Below are positions 1 to 11,659 of a DNA stretch of 64,000 bases, one piece after another. Origin of the DNA: Mercurialis annua (lineage: Eukaryota > Streptophyta > Magnoliopsida > Malpighiales > Euphorbiaceae); contig NC_065575.1 in NCBI RefSeq assembly GCF_937616625.2, positions 26,287,001 to 26,351,000 of the forward strand. Reading direction: 5' to 3'. Each line of letters begins with the position of its first letter. Position 1 is the stretch's first letter. Position numbers and translations under genes: made by a program. The notes beneath the pieces were generated by a model that saw nothing but the letters and a program-made list of their open reading frames with translations, was not told the origin of the DNA and did no database searches.

Positions 1-900
1 CTCAAGTCTCTATAAAGCGTCGTTTCGATCGCATCACAAGTCTCTCTAAAGCGCCGTTCCGATTACCGAAGCATGGTTAGGTTATATTACGCAAAGTATG
101 CAAGAAAAGTGACTCTATATAAGTATGTCGGGTCACAAGTCGTTTTAGCGCGTCGTTCCGATTACCAAAGCATGGTTAGGTTATAATACACAAAGTGTGC
201 TGAAAAGTAACGATAGATTAGTATGTCACGTCACAAGTCTCTTTAACGCGTCGTTCCGATTACCTAACCATGGTATTGTTATATTACGCAAAGTTTGCGT
301 GAGAAATGATGCTAGATTATAATGTCGCGTCTCAAGTCTCTTTAATGCTTCGTTTCGATTACCATGCTTATGTCGCGTCACAAGTCTCTCTAACGCGTCG
401 TTCCGATTACCTAAGCATGGTTAGGTTATATTACGAAAAGTGTGCGTTAAAAGTGACGCTAAAATAAATATGTCTTATCACAAGTCTCTTTAACGTGTTG
501 TTCTGATTACCTAAGCATGGTTAGGTTATTACACAAAGAGTGCGTGAAAAATAACGCTAGATTAGTATGTCGCGTCTCAAGTCTCTCTAACGCGTCGTTC
601 CGATTACCTAAGCATGGTTAGGTTATATTAAGGAAAGTGTGCGTTAAAAGTGACGCTAGATTACTATGTTGCATCACAAGTCTGCTTTACGCGTCGTTCC
701 GATTACCTAAGTATGGTTTGGTTATAAAGTGCGACGTAAGATTAGTATGTCGTGTCTCAAGTCTCTATAATGCGCCATTTCGATTACCATGTTTATGTTG
801 CGTCACAAGTCTCTCTAACGCGTCGTTCCGATTACCTAACAATGGTATTATGCAATGTGTGCGTGAAAAGTGACGCTAGATTAGTATATCGCGTCTCAAT
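1..900 (+). repeat. Diverged long-period repeat, copy a (pairs with 2431-3340)
   Basis: The order of monomer variants starting at base 1 recurs from 2431: a rare pair of shortened modules (CTCAAGTCTCTATAA followed by GAT and CACAAGTCTCTCTAA), then monomers with GACTCTA, then an L monomer beginning ATGATGCTAGATTATAATG (about 306 and 2715), then a monomer with GATTACTATG. The offset drifts between about 2410 and 2435 bp through indels. This is a decayed higher-order relationship, much older than the array at 13309-57863. Confidence 0.7.
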
Positions 901-2430
901 TCTTTCTAACGCGTTGTTCCGATTACCTAAGAATGGTTTGGTTATATTGCGCAAAGTGTGCGTTAAAAGTGAGGCTAGATTAGTATGTCCCGTCACAACG
1001 CGTCTATCCGATTACCTAAGCATGGTTAAGTTATTTTACGCAAAGTGTGCGTGTAAAGTGACGCTCTATTTCTATGTCTCGTCTCAAGTCTCTTTAATGT
1101 ATTTTCTACAAGTCTCTCAAACGCGTCGTTCCGATTACCTAGGCATGGTTAGGTTATATTACGCAAAGTGTGCGTGCAAAGTAACGCTAGATTAGTATGT
1201 CGGGTCTCAAGTCTCTTTAGCGCGTAGTTCGGATTACCTAAGCATTGTTAGGTTATATTAGGCAAAGTGTGCGTGAAAAGTGACGCTAGATTAGTATGTC
1301 GCGTCTCAAGTCTATTTAACGTCTCGTTCTGATTACCTAAGCATGGTTAGGTTATATTACGCAAAGTGTGCGTGAAAAGTGACGCTCGATTTTTATTTCG
1401 CGTATCAAGTGTCTTTAATTCATCGTTTTTGATTACCATGCTTATGTCTCGTCACAAGTCTCTCAAACGCGTCATTCCGATTTCCTAAGCATGGTTAGGT
1501 TATATTAAGTAAAGTGTGCGTGCAAAGTAATGCTAGATTAGTATGTCGCATCTCAAAACTATTTAACGCGTCGTTCGGATTACCTAAGCATGGTTAGGTT
1601 ATATTTCGCAAAGTATGCGTGAAAAGTCAAGCTAGATTAGTATGTCGCGTCACCAGTCTCTTTAACACGTCGTTCTGATGAACTAAACATGGTTAGGTTA
1701 TATTACGCAAAGTGTGCGTGAAAAGTCTTTGCAACGCGTCATTTCGATTACCTAAGCATGTTTAGGCTATATTATGCAATGTGTGCGTGAAAAGTGACGC
1801 TAGATTAATATATCACGTCTCAAGTCTCTTTAATGCGTCGTTTTGATTACCATGCTTTTGCGTGTCACAAATCTCTCAAACGCGTCATTCCGATTACCTA
1901 TGCAAGGTTAGGTTATATTACGGAAAGTGTGCGTACCTAAGCATGGTTAGGTTATATTACGCAAAGTGTGCGTGAAGAGTGACGGTAGATTAGTATGTCG
2001 CGCCACAAGTCTTTGCAACGCGTCGTTCCGATTACCTAATCATGTTTAGACTATATTATGCAATGTGTGCGTGAAAAGTGACGATAGATTTGGATGTTGC
2101 GTCTCAAGTCTATTTAACGCGTCGTTTCGATTACCATGCTTACGTCGCGTCACAAGTCTCTCTATTGCGTCGTTCTGATTACCTAGGCATGGTTAGGTTA
2201 TTTTACGCAAAGTGTGCTTGAACAATGACGCTAGATTAGTATTTCGCGTCTTAACTCTCTTTAATGCGCCGTTTTGATTACCTAAGCATGGTTAGGTTAT
2301 ATTACGCAAAGTGTGCGTGAAAAGTGACGTTAGATTAGTATGTCATGTCACAAGTCTCGTTATATAAGCATAGTTAGGTTATATTACGCAAAGTTTGCGT
2401 GAAAAGTGATGCTAGATTAGAATGACGCAT

Positions 2431-3340
2431 CTCAAGTCTCTATAACGCGTCGTTTTGATAGTTTCACAAGTCTCTCTAACGCGTCGTTTGATTACCAAAG
2501 CATGGTTAGGTTATATTACGCAAAATGTGTGCATGAAAAGTGACTCTAAATTAGTATGTCAGGTCACAAGTCTTTTTAACGCGTCGTTCCGATTACTAAG
2601 CATGGTTAGGTTATAATACGCAAAGTGTGCGTGAAAAGTGACGCTAGATTAGTAACGCGTCGTTCCGATTACCTAAGCATGGTAAGGTTATATTACGCAA
2701 AGTGTGCGTGAAAAATGATGCTAGATTATAATGTCGCGTTTCAAGTCTCTTTAATGCTTCGTTTCGATTACCATGCTTATGTCGCGTCACAAGTCTCTCT
2801 AACGCGTCATTCCGATTACCTAAGCATGGTTATGTTATATTACAGAAAGTGTGCGTTAATATTGACGCTAGATTACTATGTCGCATCACAAGTTTCTTTT
2901 TCGCGTCGTTTCGATTACCCATGGTTAGGTTATATTACGCAAAGTGTGCTTGAAAAGTGACGCTAGATTAGTATGTCGCGTCTCAAGTCTCTATAATGCG
3001 TCGTTTCGATAGCGTCTCAAGTCTCTCTAACGCATCGTTCCGATTACATAAGCATGATTTGGTTATATTAAGAAAGTGTGCGATAAAAGTGACGCTAGAT
3101 TACTATGTCGCATCACAAGTCTCTTTTACGCGTCATTCCAATTACCTAAGTATGATTAGGTTATATTACGCAAAGTGTGCTTCAAACGTGACATTAGATT
3201 AGTATGTCGCGTCTCAAGTCTCTATAATGCGTCGTTTCAATTACCATGTTTATGTCGCGTCACAAGTCTCTCTAACGCATTGTTCCGATAACCTAAGCAT
3301 CGTTCGGCTATATTATGCAATGTGTGCGTGAAAAGTGTCG
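2431..3340 (+). repeat. Diverged long-period repeat, copy b
   Basis: Partner of the segment at 1-900. Its second half (2981-3340) also pairs with 4451-4810 at an offset of 1470 bp. The shared block holds a truncated module ending TTCGATAGCGTCTCAAG, a monomer with GCGATAAAAGTGACGC plus GATTACTATGTCGC, and a monomer whose L half has TTTCAATTACCATG. Confidence 0.7.
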
Positions 3341-4450
3341 CTAGATTAGTATGTCGCTTCTCAAGTCTCTTTAACGCGTCGTTGCGATTACCATGCTAAT
3401 GTCGGGTCACAATTCTCTCTAACGCGTCGTTTCAATTACCTAAGAATGGTTAGGTTATATTACGCAAAGTGTACGTTAAAAGTGACGCTAGATTAGTATG
3501 TCTCGTCACAAGTCTCTTTAACGCAAAGTGTGCGGGAAAAGTGACGCTCGATTTGTATGTCGCGTCTCAAGTCTCTTTAATGTATCGTTTTCGATTACCA
3601 TGCTTATGTCTCGTCACAAGGCTCTCAAACGCGTCGTTCCGATTACCTAGGCATGGTTAGGTTATATTACGCAAAGTGTGCGTACAAAGTAACGCAAGAT
3701 TAGTATGTCGGGTCTCAGGTCTCTTTAGCGCGTAGTTCGGATAACCTAAGCATGGTTAGGTTATATTATGCAAAGTGTGCGTGAAAAGTGAAGCTAGATT
3801 AGTATGAAGCGTCACCAGTTTCTTTAACACGTCGTTCCAATTACCTAAGCATGGTTAGGTTATATTACGCAAAGTGTGCGTGAAAAGTGACGCTAGATTA
3901 CTATGTCGCGTCTCAAGTCTCTTTAACGTGTCGTTCCGATTACCTAAGCCTGGTTAGGTTATATTACGCAAAGTGTGCGTGAAAAGTGACGCTAGATTAG
4001 TATGTCGCGTCTCAAGTCTCTTTAACGTGTCGTTCCGATTACCTAAGCATGGTTAGGTTATATTACGCAAAGTGTGCAAGAAGAGTGACGGTAGATTTTT
4101 ATGTCGCGTCTCAAGTCTCTTTAATGCTTTGTTTTCGATTACCATGCTTATGTCGCGTCACAAGTCTCTCAAACGCGTCATTCCGATTACCTAAGCATGG
4201 TTAGGTTATATTACGCAAAGTGAGCGTGCAAACTAACGCTAGATTAGTATGTCGCGTCTCAAAACTATTTAACGCGTCGTTCGGATTACCTAAGCATGGT
4301 TAGGTTATATTACGCAAAGTGTTCGTGCAAAGTAACGCTAGATTAGTATGTCGGGACTCAAGTCTCTTTAACGCGTAGTTCGGATTACCTAAGCATGGTT
4401 AGGTTATATTACGCAAATTGTGCGTGAAAAGTGAAGCTAGATAATGTTGC

Positions 4451-5160
4451 GTCTCAAGTCTCTATAATGCGTCTTTTCGATAGCGTCTCAAGTCTCTCTA
4501 ACGCATCGTTCCGATTACCTAAGCATGGTTTGGTTATATTAAGGAAAGTGTGCGATAAAAGTGACGCTAGATTACTATGTCGCATCACAAGTCTCTTTTA
4601 CGCGTCATTCCAATTACCTAAGTATGGTTAGCTTATATTACGCAAAGTGTGCTTGAAAAGTGACATCAGATTAGTATGTCGCATCTCAAGTCTCTATAAT
4701 GCGTCGTTTCAATTACCATGCTTATGTCGTGTCACAAGTCTCTCTAACGCATTGTTCCGATTACCTAAGTATGGTTCGGCTATATTATGCAATGTGTGCG
4801 TGAAAAGTGACGCTAGATTAGTATGTCTCAAGTCTCTTTAACGCGTCGTTGCGATTACCATGCTTATGTCGGGTCACAAATCTTTCTAACGCGTCGTTCC
4901 GATTACCTAAGAATGGTTAGGTTATATTACGCAAAGTGTACGTTAAAAGTGAGGTTAGATTAGTATGTCCCGTCACAAGTCTCTTTAACTCGTCGATCCG
5001 ATTACCTAAGCATGGTTAGGTTATATTACGCAAAGTGTGCGTGAAAAGTGACGCTCGATTTGTATGTCGCGTCTCAATTCTCTTTAATGCATCGTTTTCG
5101 ATTACCATGCTTATGTTACGTCACAAGTCTCTCAAACGCGTCGTTCTGATTACCTAGGCA
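4451..5160 (+). repeat. Diverged long-period repeat, copy c (1470 bp from 2981)
   Basis: The variant order of 2981-3660 recurs here: the shortened module at 4451, the GCGATAAAAG monomer near 4552, the CAATGTGTGCGTG variant near 4790, the TTGCGATTACCATG L half near 4848, and a TTACCTAGGCATGG monomer near 5150 (equivalent to 3645). The offset starts at 1470 bp and grows to about 1505 through indels. This is further evidence of decayed higher-order structure in the outer block. Confidence 0.7.
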
Positions 5161-5820
5161 TGGTTAGGTTATATTACGCAAAGTGTGCGTGCAAAGTAAC
5201 GCTAGATTAGTATGTCGCGTCTCTTTAACGCGTCGTTCGGATTACCTAAGCATGGTTAGGTTATTTTACGCAAAGTTTGTGTAAAAAGTGAAGCTAGATT
5301 AGTATGTCGTGTCACCAGTCTCTTTAACACGCTATTCCGATTACCTAAGTATGGTTTGGATATATTACGCAAAGTGTGGGTGAAAAGTGACTAGATTAGT
5401 ATGTCGCGTCTCAAGTCTCTTTAACGTGTGAGTCCGTTACCTAAGCATGGTTAGGTTATATTACGCAAAGTGTGCGTGAAAAGTGACGCTCGATTTGTAT
5501 GTCTCTTCTCAAGTCTCTTTAATGCACCGTTTTTTATTACCATGCTTATGTCGCGTCACAAGTCTCTGAAATGCGTCGTTCCGATTACCTAAGCATGGTT
5601 AGATTATATTATGCAATGTGTGCGTGCAAAGCAACGCTAGATTAGTATGTCGTGTCTCAAGTCTCTTTAACGCGTCGTTCGGATTACCTAAGCATGGTTA
5701 GATTGTATTACGCAAAGTGTGCGTGAAAAGTGAAGCTAGATTAGTATGTCGTGTCACTAGTAACACGTCGTTCCGATTACCTAAGCATGGTTAGGTCATA
5801 TTATACAAAGTGTGCGTGAA
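5046..5820 (+). repeat. 780-bp tandem duplication, unit 1
   Basis: First copy of an eight-module segment repeated directly downstream. Equivalent points at exactly 780 bp are GACTAGATTAGT at 5389 and 6169, and CCGATTACCTAAG at 5581 and 6361. It holds two diagnostic variants: a monomer with a shortened GTGACTAGATTAG start (GCT lost) and one with the CAATGTGTGCGTGCAAA change. Earlier equivalent points are 773-775 bp apart because this copy lacks a 7-base piece near 5218 (GCGTCTCTTTAAC instead of GCGTCTCAAGTCTC). Confidence 0.8.
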
Positions 5821-6600
5821 AAGTGACGCTAGATTAATATGTCGCATCTCAAGTCTTTTTAATGCGTCGTTTTGATTACCATGCTTATGCGCGTCATAAG
5901 TCTCTCAAACGCGTCGTTCCGATTACCTAGGCATGGTTAGGTTATATTACGCAAAGTGTGCGTGCAAAGTAACGCTAGATTAGTATGTCGCGTCTCAAGT
6001 CTCTTTAACGCGTCGTTCAGATTACCTAAGCTTAATTAGGTTATTTTACGCAAAGTTTGCGTCAAAAGTGAAGCTAGATTAGTATGTCGAGTCACCAGTC
6101 TCTTTAACACGTCGTTTCGATTACCTAAGTATGGTTTGGTTATATTACGCAAAGTGTGCGTGAAAAGTGACTAGATTAGTATGTTGCGTCTTAAGTCTCT
6201 TTAACGTGTCAGTCCGTTACCTAAGCATGGTTAGGTTATATTACGCAAAGTGTGAGTGAAAAGTGACGCTCGATTTGTATGTCGCGTCTCAAGTCTCTTT
6301 AATGCACCGTTTTCGATTACCATGCTTATGTCGCGTCACAAGTCTCTCAAATGCGTCGTTCCGATTACCTAAGCATGGTTAGGTTATATTATGCAATGTG
6401 TGCGTGCAAATTAATGCTAGATTAGCATGTCGCATCTCAAGTCTCTTTAACGCATCGTTCGGATTATCTAAGCATGGTTAGATTGTATTACGCAAAGTGT
6501 GCGTGAAAAGTGAAGCTAGTATGTGGCGTCACCAGTCTCTTTAACACGTCGTTCCGAGTACCTAAGCATGGTTAGGTTATATTACACAAAGTGTGCGTGA
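5821..6600 (+). repeat. 780-bp tandem duplication, unit 2
   Basis: Second copy of the 780-bp segment, sharing the shortened GTGACTAG monomer (6169) and the TGCAATGTGTGCGTGC monomer (6391). The pattern continues a little into a third copy (about 6601-6700, with AATATGTCGCATCTCAAG and TTATGCGCGTCA) before diverging. The two copies differ by scattered substitutions, so this event is younger than the surrounding monomers but much older than the 2142-bp array. Confidence 0.8.
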
Positions 6601-9051
6601 AAAGTGACTCTAGATTAATATGTCGCATCTCAAGTCTCTTTAATGCGTCGTTTTGGTTACCATGCTTATGCGCGTCACAAATCTCTCTAACGCGTCGCTC
6701 CGATTACCTAAGCATGGTTAGGTTATACCACGGAAAGTGTGCGTTAAAAGTGACGCTAGATTACTATGTCGCATAAAAAGTCTTTTTTAACACGTGTGCG
6801 TGAAAGGTGACGCTATATTAGTATGTCGCTTCTCAAGTCTCTTTAACGCGTCGTTTTGATTACCATGCTTATGTCATGTTACAATTCTTTCTAAAGCTTC
6901 TTTCTGATTACCTGAGAATGGTTAGGTTATATTACGCAAAGTGTGCGTTAAAAGTGACGCTAGATTAGTATGTCCCATCATAAGTCTCTTTTACTCGTCA
7001 TTCCGATTACCTAACTATGGTTAGGTTATATTACGCAAAATGTGCGTGAAAAGTGACGCTAAAATTATTTGTCGCGTCTCAAGTCTCTTTAATGCATCGT
7101 TGCGATTACCATGCTTATGTCGCGTCACAAGTCTCTCAAACGCGTCGTTTCGATTACCTAACATGTTTAGGTTATATTACGGAAAGTGTGTGTTAAAAAG
7201 TGATGCTAGATTACGGTGTCGCATCAAAAGTCTCTTTAACGCGTTGTTCCGATTACCTAACCACGGTTAGGTTATATTATGGAAAGTGTACATTAAAAGG
7301 GACGCTAGATTACTATGTCCCATCAAAAGACTCATGGTTAGGTTATATTACGCAAAGTGTGCGTAAAAAGTGACGCTAGATTAGTATGTAGCGTCACAAG
7401 TCTTTTTAACGCCTTTATCCGACTACTTCAGCATGGTTGGGTTATACTACGTAAAGTGTGCGTGAAAAGTGACTCTAGATTAGTAAGTCGCGTCTCAAAT
7501 GTCTGCAATGCGTCGTTTCGATTACCATGCTTATGTCGCGTCACAAGTTTCTCTAATGCGTCGTTCCGATTACCTAAGCATGGTTAGGTTATATTACGGA
7601 AAGTGTGCGTTAAAAGTGACGCTACATTAATATATCGCATCACAAGTCTCTTTAACGCGTCGTTCCGATTACCTTAGTACTGTCAGGTTATATTACACCA
7701 AGTGTGTGTGAAAAGTGACGCTAGAATAGTATGTCGCATCTCAAGTCTCTTTAGCGCCTTGTTTCGATTACCATGCTTATGTCGCGTCACAAGTCTCTCT
7801 AGCGCGATGTTCCGATTACCTAAGCATGGTTAGGCTATATTACGGAAAGTGTGCATTAACAGTGGCACTAGATTACTATGTCGAGTCACAAGTCTCTTTA
7901 ACGCGTCGTTCCGATTACCTAAGCGTGGTTAGGTTATATTACGCAAAGTGTGCATGAAAAGTAACGCTAGATTAGTTTGTCGCGTCTCAACTCTCTTTAA
8001 CGCATCGTTCGGGTTACCTAAGCATGGTTGGGTTATATTATGCAAAGTGTGCGTGAAAAGTGAAGCTATATTAGTATGTTGCCTCACAAGTCTCTTAAAC
8101 GCATCGTTCCGATTACCTAAGCATGGTTAGGTTTACGCAAAGTATGCGATAAAAGTGACGCTAGATTACTATGTCGCATCACAAGTCTCTTTTACACGTC
8201 GTTCCGATTACCTAAGTATGGTTAGGTATATACGCAGAGTGTGCTTGAAAAGTGACGTTAGATTAATATGTAGCGTCTCAAGTCTCTATAATGTGTCGTT
8301 TTGATTACCATGGTTATGTCGCGTCACAAGTCTTTCTAACGCATCGTTCTGATTACCTAAGTATGGTTAGGCTATATTATGCAATGCGTGCTTGAAAAGT
8401 GACGCTAGATTAGTATCTCGCGTCTCAAGTCTCTCTAACGCGTCGTTCTGATTACCTAAGCATGGTTAGGTTATATTACGGAAAGTGTGCATTAAAAGTG
8501 ACGCTAGATTAATGTGTCGCATCAAAAGTCTCTTTTACGCGTTGTTCAGATTACCTAAGCATGGTTAGGTTATATTACACAAAGTGTGCGTGAAAAGTGA
8601 CGCTAGATTAGTATGTCGCGTCACAAGTCTTTTTAACGCGTCGTTCCGATTAACTAAGCATGGTTAGGGTATATTACGCAAAGTGTGCGTGAAAGTGACC
8701 CTAGATTAGTATGTCGCGTCTCAAGTGTCTGCAACACGTCGTTTCGATTAACATGCTTATGTCGCATCACAAGTCTCTCTAACGCGTCGTACCGATTACC
8801 TAAGCATGGTTAGGTTATATTACGGAAAGTGTGCATTAAAGTGACATTACATTACTATATTGCATCATAAGTCTCTTTAAAGCGTCGTTCCGTTTACCTA
8901 AGCATGGTTTGGTTAAATTATTACGCAAAGTGTGCGTGAAAAGTGACGCTAGATTAATATGTCAGGATTATATTACGCAAAGTGTGCGTGAAAAGTGATG
9001 CTAGATTAGTATGTCGCGACTCAAGTCCCTTTAACAGGTCGTTTCGATTAC

Positions 9052-9060
9052 CATTCTTTG
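9052..9060. other. Satellite orientation switch, + to -
   Basis: Sequence to about 9054 reads as a + monomer (GTTTCGATTACCAT). From about 9056 it reads as the opposite strand of a monomer (CTTTGCG then AATATAACCTAACCATGC). The change takes place in a few bases with no spacer. Left of it the break falls inside the L half-module; right of it the break falls in the TTTGCG segment, so the two partners are out of register. No transposon or unique DNA is present at the break. Confidence 0.88.
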
Positions 9061-11066
9061 CGAAATATAACCTAACCATGCTTATGTAATTGGAACGACG
9101 CGTTAAAGAGACTTGTGATGCGACATAGTAACCTAGCATCACTTTTAATTCACACTTTCCATAATATAAACAAACGCTTAGGTAATCGGAAAGACGCGTT
9201 AGAGAGACTTGTGACGCAACATAATCATGGTAATCGAAACGACGCGTTAAACAGACTTGAGACGCGAGATACTGATCTAGCGTCACTCTTTTCGCACACT
9301 TTGCGTAATATAACCTAAAAATGCTTAGGTAATAGGAAAGGCGTGTTAGTGAGACTTGTGACGCGACATAAGCGTGGTAATTGAAACGACGCGTTAAAGA
9401 GACTTGAGATGCGAACATACTAATCTAGCGTCACTTTTCACGCACACTTTGCCTAATATAAACTAACCATGCTTAGGCAATCGAAACGACGAGTTAAAGA
9501 GACTTTAGACGCGACATACTAATCGAGCATCACTTTTCACGCACACTTTGCATAATATAACCTAACCATGCTGATGTAATCGGACCGACACGTTAAAGAG
9601 ACTTGAGACGCGTCATACTAATCTAGCATCACTTTTCACACACCCTTTGCGCAATATAACCTAACTATGCTTAGGTAATTGGAACAACGAGTTAAAAGAC
9701 TTGTGACGCGACATAAAATCTAGCGTCACATTTCATACACACTTTGCGTAATATAACCTAACTATGCTTAGGTAATCGAAACGACAAGTTAAAGAGACTT
9801 GTGGCGCAGCATATTAATCTAGCGTCACTTTTCACGCAAACTTTGCGTAATATAACCTAACCATTCTTAGGTAATCGGAACGACAAGTTAAAGAGATTTG
9901 TGACGCGACATACTAATCTAGCGTCACATTTCAAGGACACTTTGTGTAATATAACCTAACTATACTTAAGTAATCTGAACGTCGTGTTAAAGAGACTTGT
10001 GACGCGACATACTAATCTAGCGTCACTTTTTACGCACACTTTGCGTAATATAACCTAACCATGCTTAGGTAATCGGAACGACGCGTTAAAGAGACTTGTG
10101 ATGCGACATAGTAATCTAGCGTCAATTTTAACTCACACGTTCCGTAATATAACCTAACGCGTTAGAGAGATTTGTGACGCATTAAAGAGACTTGAGACGC
10201 GAGATACTAATCTAGCGTCACTTTTCACGCACACTTTGCGTAATATAACCAAACCATGCTTAGGTAATCGGAACCGACGCGTTAAAGAGACTTGTGACGC
10301 GACACATGCATGGTAATTAAAACGACGCTTTACAGAAACTTGAGACGCGATAGACTAATCTAACGTTACTCTTCACGCACACTTTGCGTAATATAACATA
10401 ACCATGCTTAGGTTATCAGAACGACGCGTTAGTGAGACTTGTGACGCGAAATAAGAATTGTAATTGAAACGACGCGTTAAAGAGACTTGAGACGCGACGT
10501 ACCAATCTAGCGTCACTTTTCACACACACTTTGCGTAATATAACCTAACATTGCTTAGGTAATCGAAACGATGCACTAGTGAGGCGACATAAGCATGGTA
10601 ATCGAAACGACGCGTTAGTGAGACTAAAGATGCGACATACTAATCTATCGTCACTTTTTCACGCACATTTTGTGTAATATAACCTAACCATGCTTAGATA
10701 ATCAGAACGATGCACTAAAGAGACTTGTGAGGCGACATAAGCATGGTAATCGAAATGACGCGTTAGTGAGACTTGTGACGCGAAATAAGCATGGTTATTG
10801 AAACGACGCGTTAAAGAGACTTGAGACACGACATACTAATCTAGCGTCACTTTTCAGGCAGACTTTGCATAATATAAGCAAACCATGCTTAGGTAATCGA
10901 AACGACGCGTTAAAGAGTCACTTTTCACGCACATTTTGTGTAATATAACCTAACCATACTTAGTTAATCGTAACAACGCGTTAAAGAGAGACTTGAGATG
11001 TGACTTACTAATCTATCGTCACTTTTCACGCACACTTTGTGTAATATAACCTAACCATGCTTAGGT

Positions 11067-11609
11067 AATCGGAACGACGCGTTAAGGAGACTTGTGACGC
11101 GACATAGTAATCTAGCTTCACTTTTAACGCACACTTTCTATTATATAACCTAACAATGCTTAGGTTAATCGGAACAACGCGTTAGAGAGACTCATGATAC
11201 TACATAAGCACGGTAATCTAAACGACGCGTTAAAGAAACTTGTGACTCGACAAAGTAATCTAGCGTCCCTTTTTATGCACACTTTGCTTAATATAACCTA
11301 ACCATGCTTAGTTAATCGGAACGGCACGTTAGAGAGAATTGTGACGCAACATAAGCATGGTTATATCTAAACGACGCGTTAAAGAGACTTGAGACGCGAC
11401 ATACTAATCTAACGTCATATTTCACTCACACTTTGCGTAATATAACCTAAGCATGCTTAGGTAATCGGAACGGCGCGTTACTGAGACTTGTGACGCGACA
11501 TAAGCATGGTAATTGAAACGACGCGTTAAAGAGACTTGAGAGGCGACATACTAATCTACCGTCACTTTTCATGCACACTTTGTGTAATATAACCTATCCA
11601 TGCTTAGGT
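11067..11609 (-). repeat. Diverged relatives of HOR monomers 5-6/14-15-16
   Basis: Four consecutive modules carry marks found in the HOR. 11067-11166 has TAGTAATCTAGCTTCAC (monomer 5 type). 11167-11313 is an L with AAAGAAACTTGTGACTCG and GCGTCCCTTTTTATGC (monomer 6/14 type). 11314-11462 has CTAACGTCA and the palindromic CCTAAGCATGCTTAGG (monomer 15). 11463-11609 has CGGAACGGCGCGTTA and TAATTGAAACGACGCG (monomer 16). They differ from the array by many substitutions, so they are an older layer, not an outlying HOR copy. Confidence 0.72.
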
Positions 11610-11659
11610 AATCAAAACGACGCGTAAATGAGACTTGAAATGCGACATACTAATCTAGA

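Larger units (their letters stand above)
1..9055 (+). repeat. Left outer block: diverged satellite monomers in + orientation
   Basis: About 9 kb of S and L monomers reading CTAGATTAGTATGTCGCG, CAAGTCTCTTTAACGCGTCG, TTCCGATTACCTAAGCATGG. Neighbouring monomers differ at many positions, with small indels, and no uniform higher-order period is kept across the block. Blurred longer periods remain, annotated separately. Many differences are CG to TG or CA, for example ACGCGT to ACGCAT. The block ends abruptly at the strand switch near 9055. Nothing else was seen in it. Confidence 0.93.

Noticed and set aside
752..1195. A 147-codon plus-strand reading frame
   Set aside because: It covers several consecutive S/L monomers whose lengths are multiples of three; the peptide is the same 33-residue repeat. 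There is no gene-like context.
9052..9060. Transposon insertion at the strand switch
   Set aside because: No terminal repeats, target duplication or foreign sequence; satellite continues on both sides.
8954..9418. A 154-codon minus-strand reading frame, the longest in the window
   Set aside because: It runs across the orientation switch at 9055, so it joins two unrelated monomer fragments. Chance frame.
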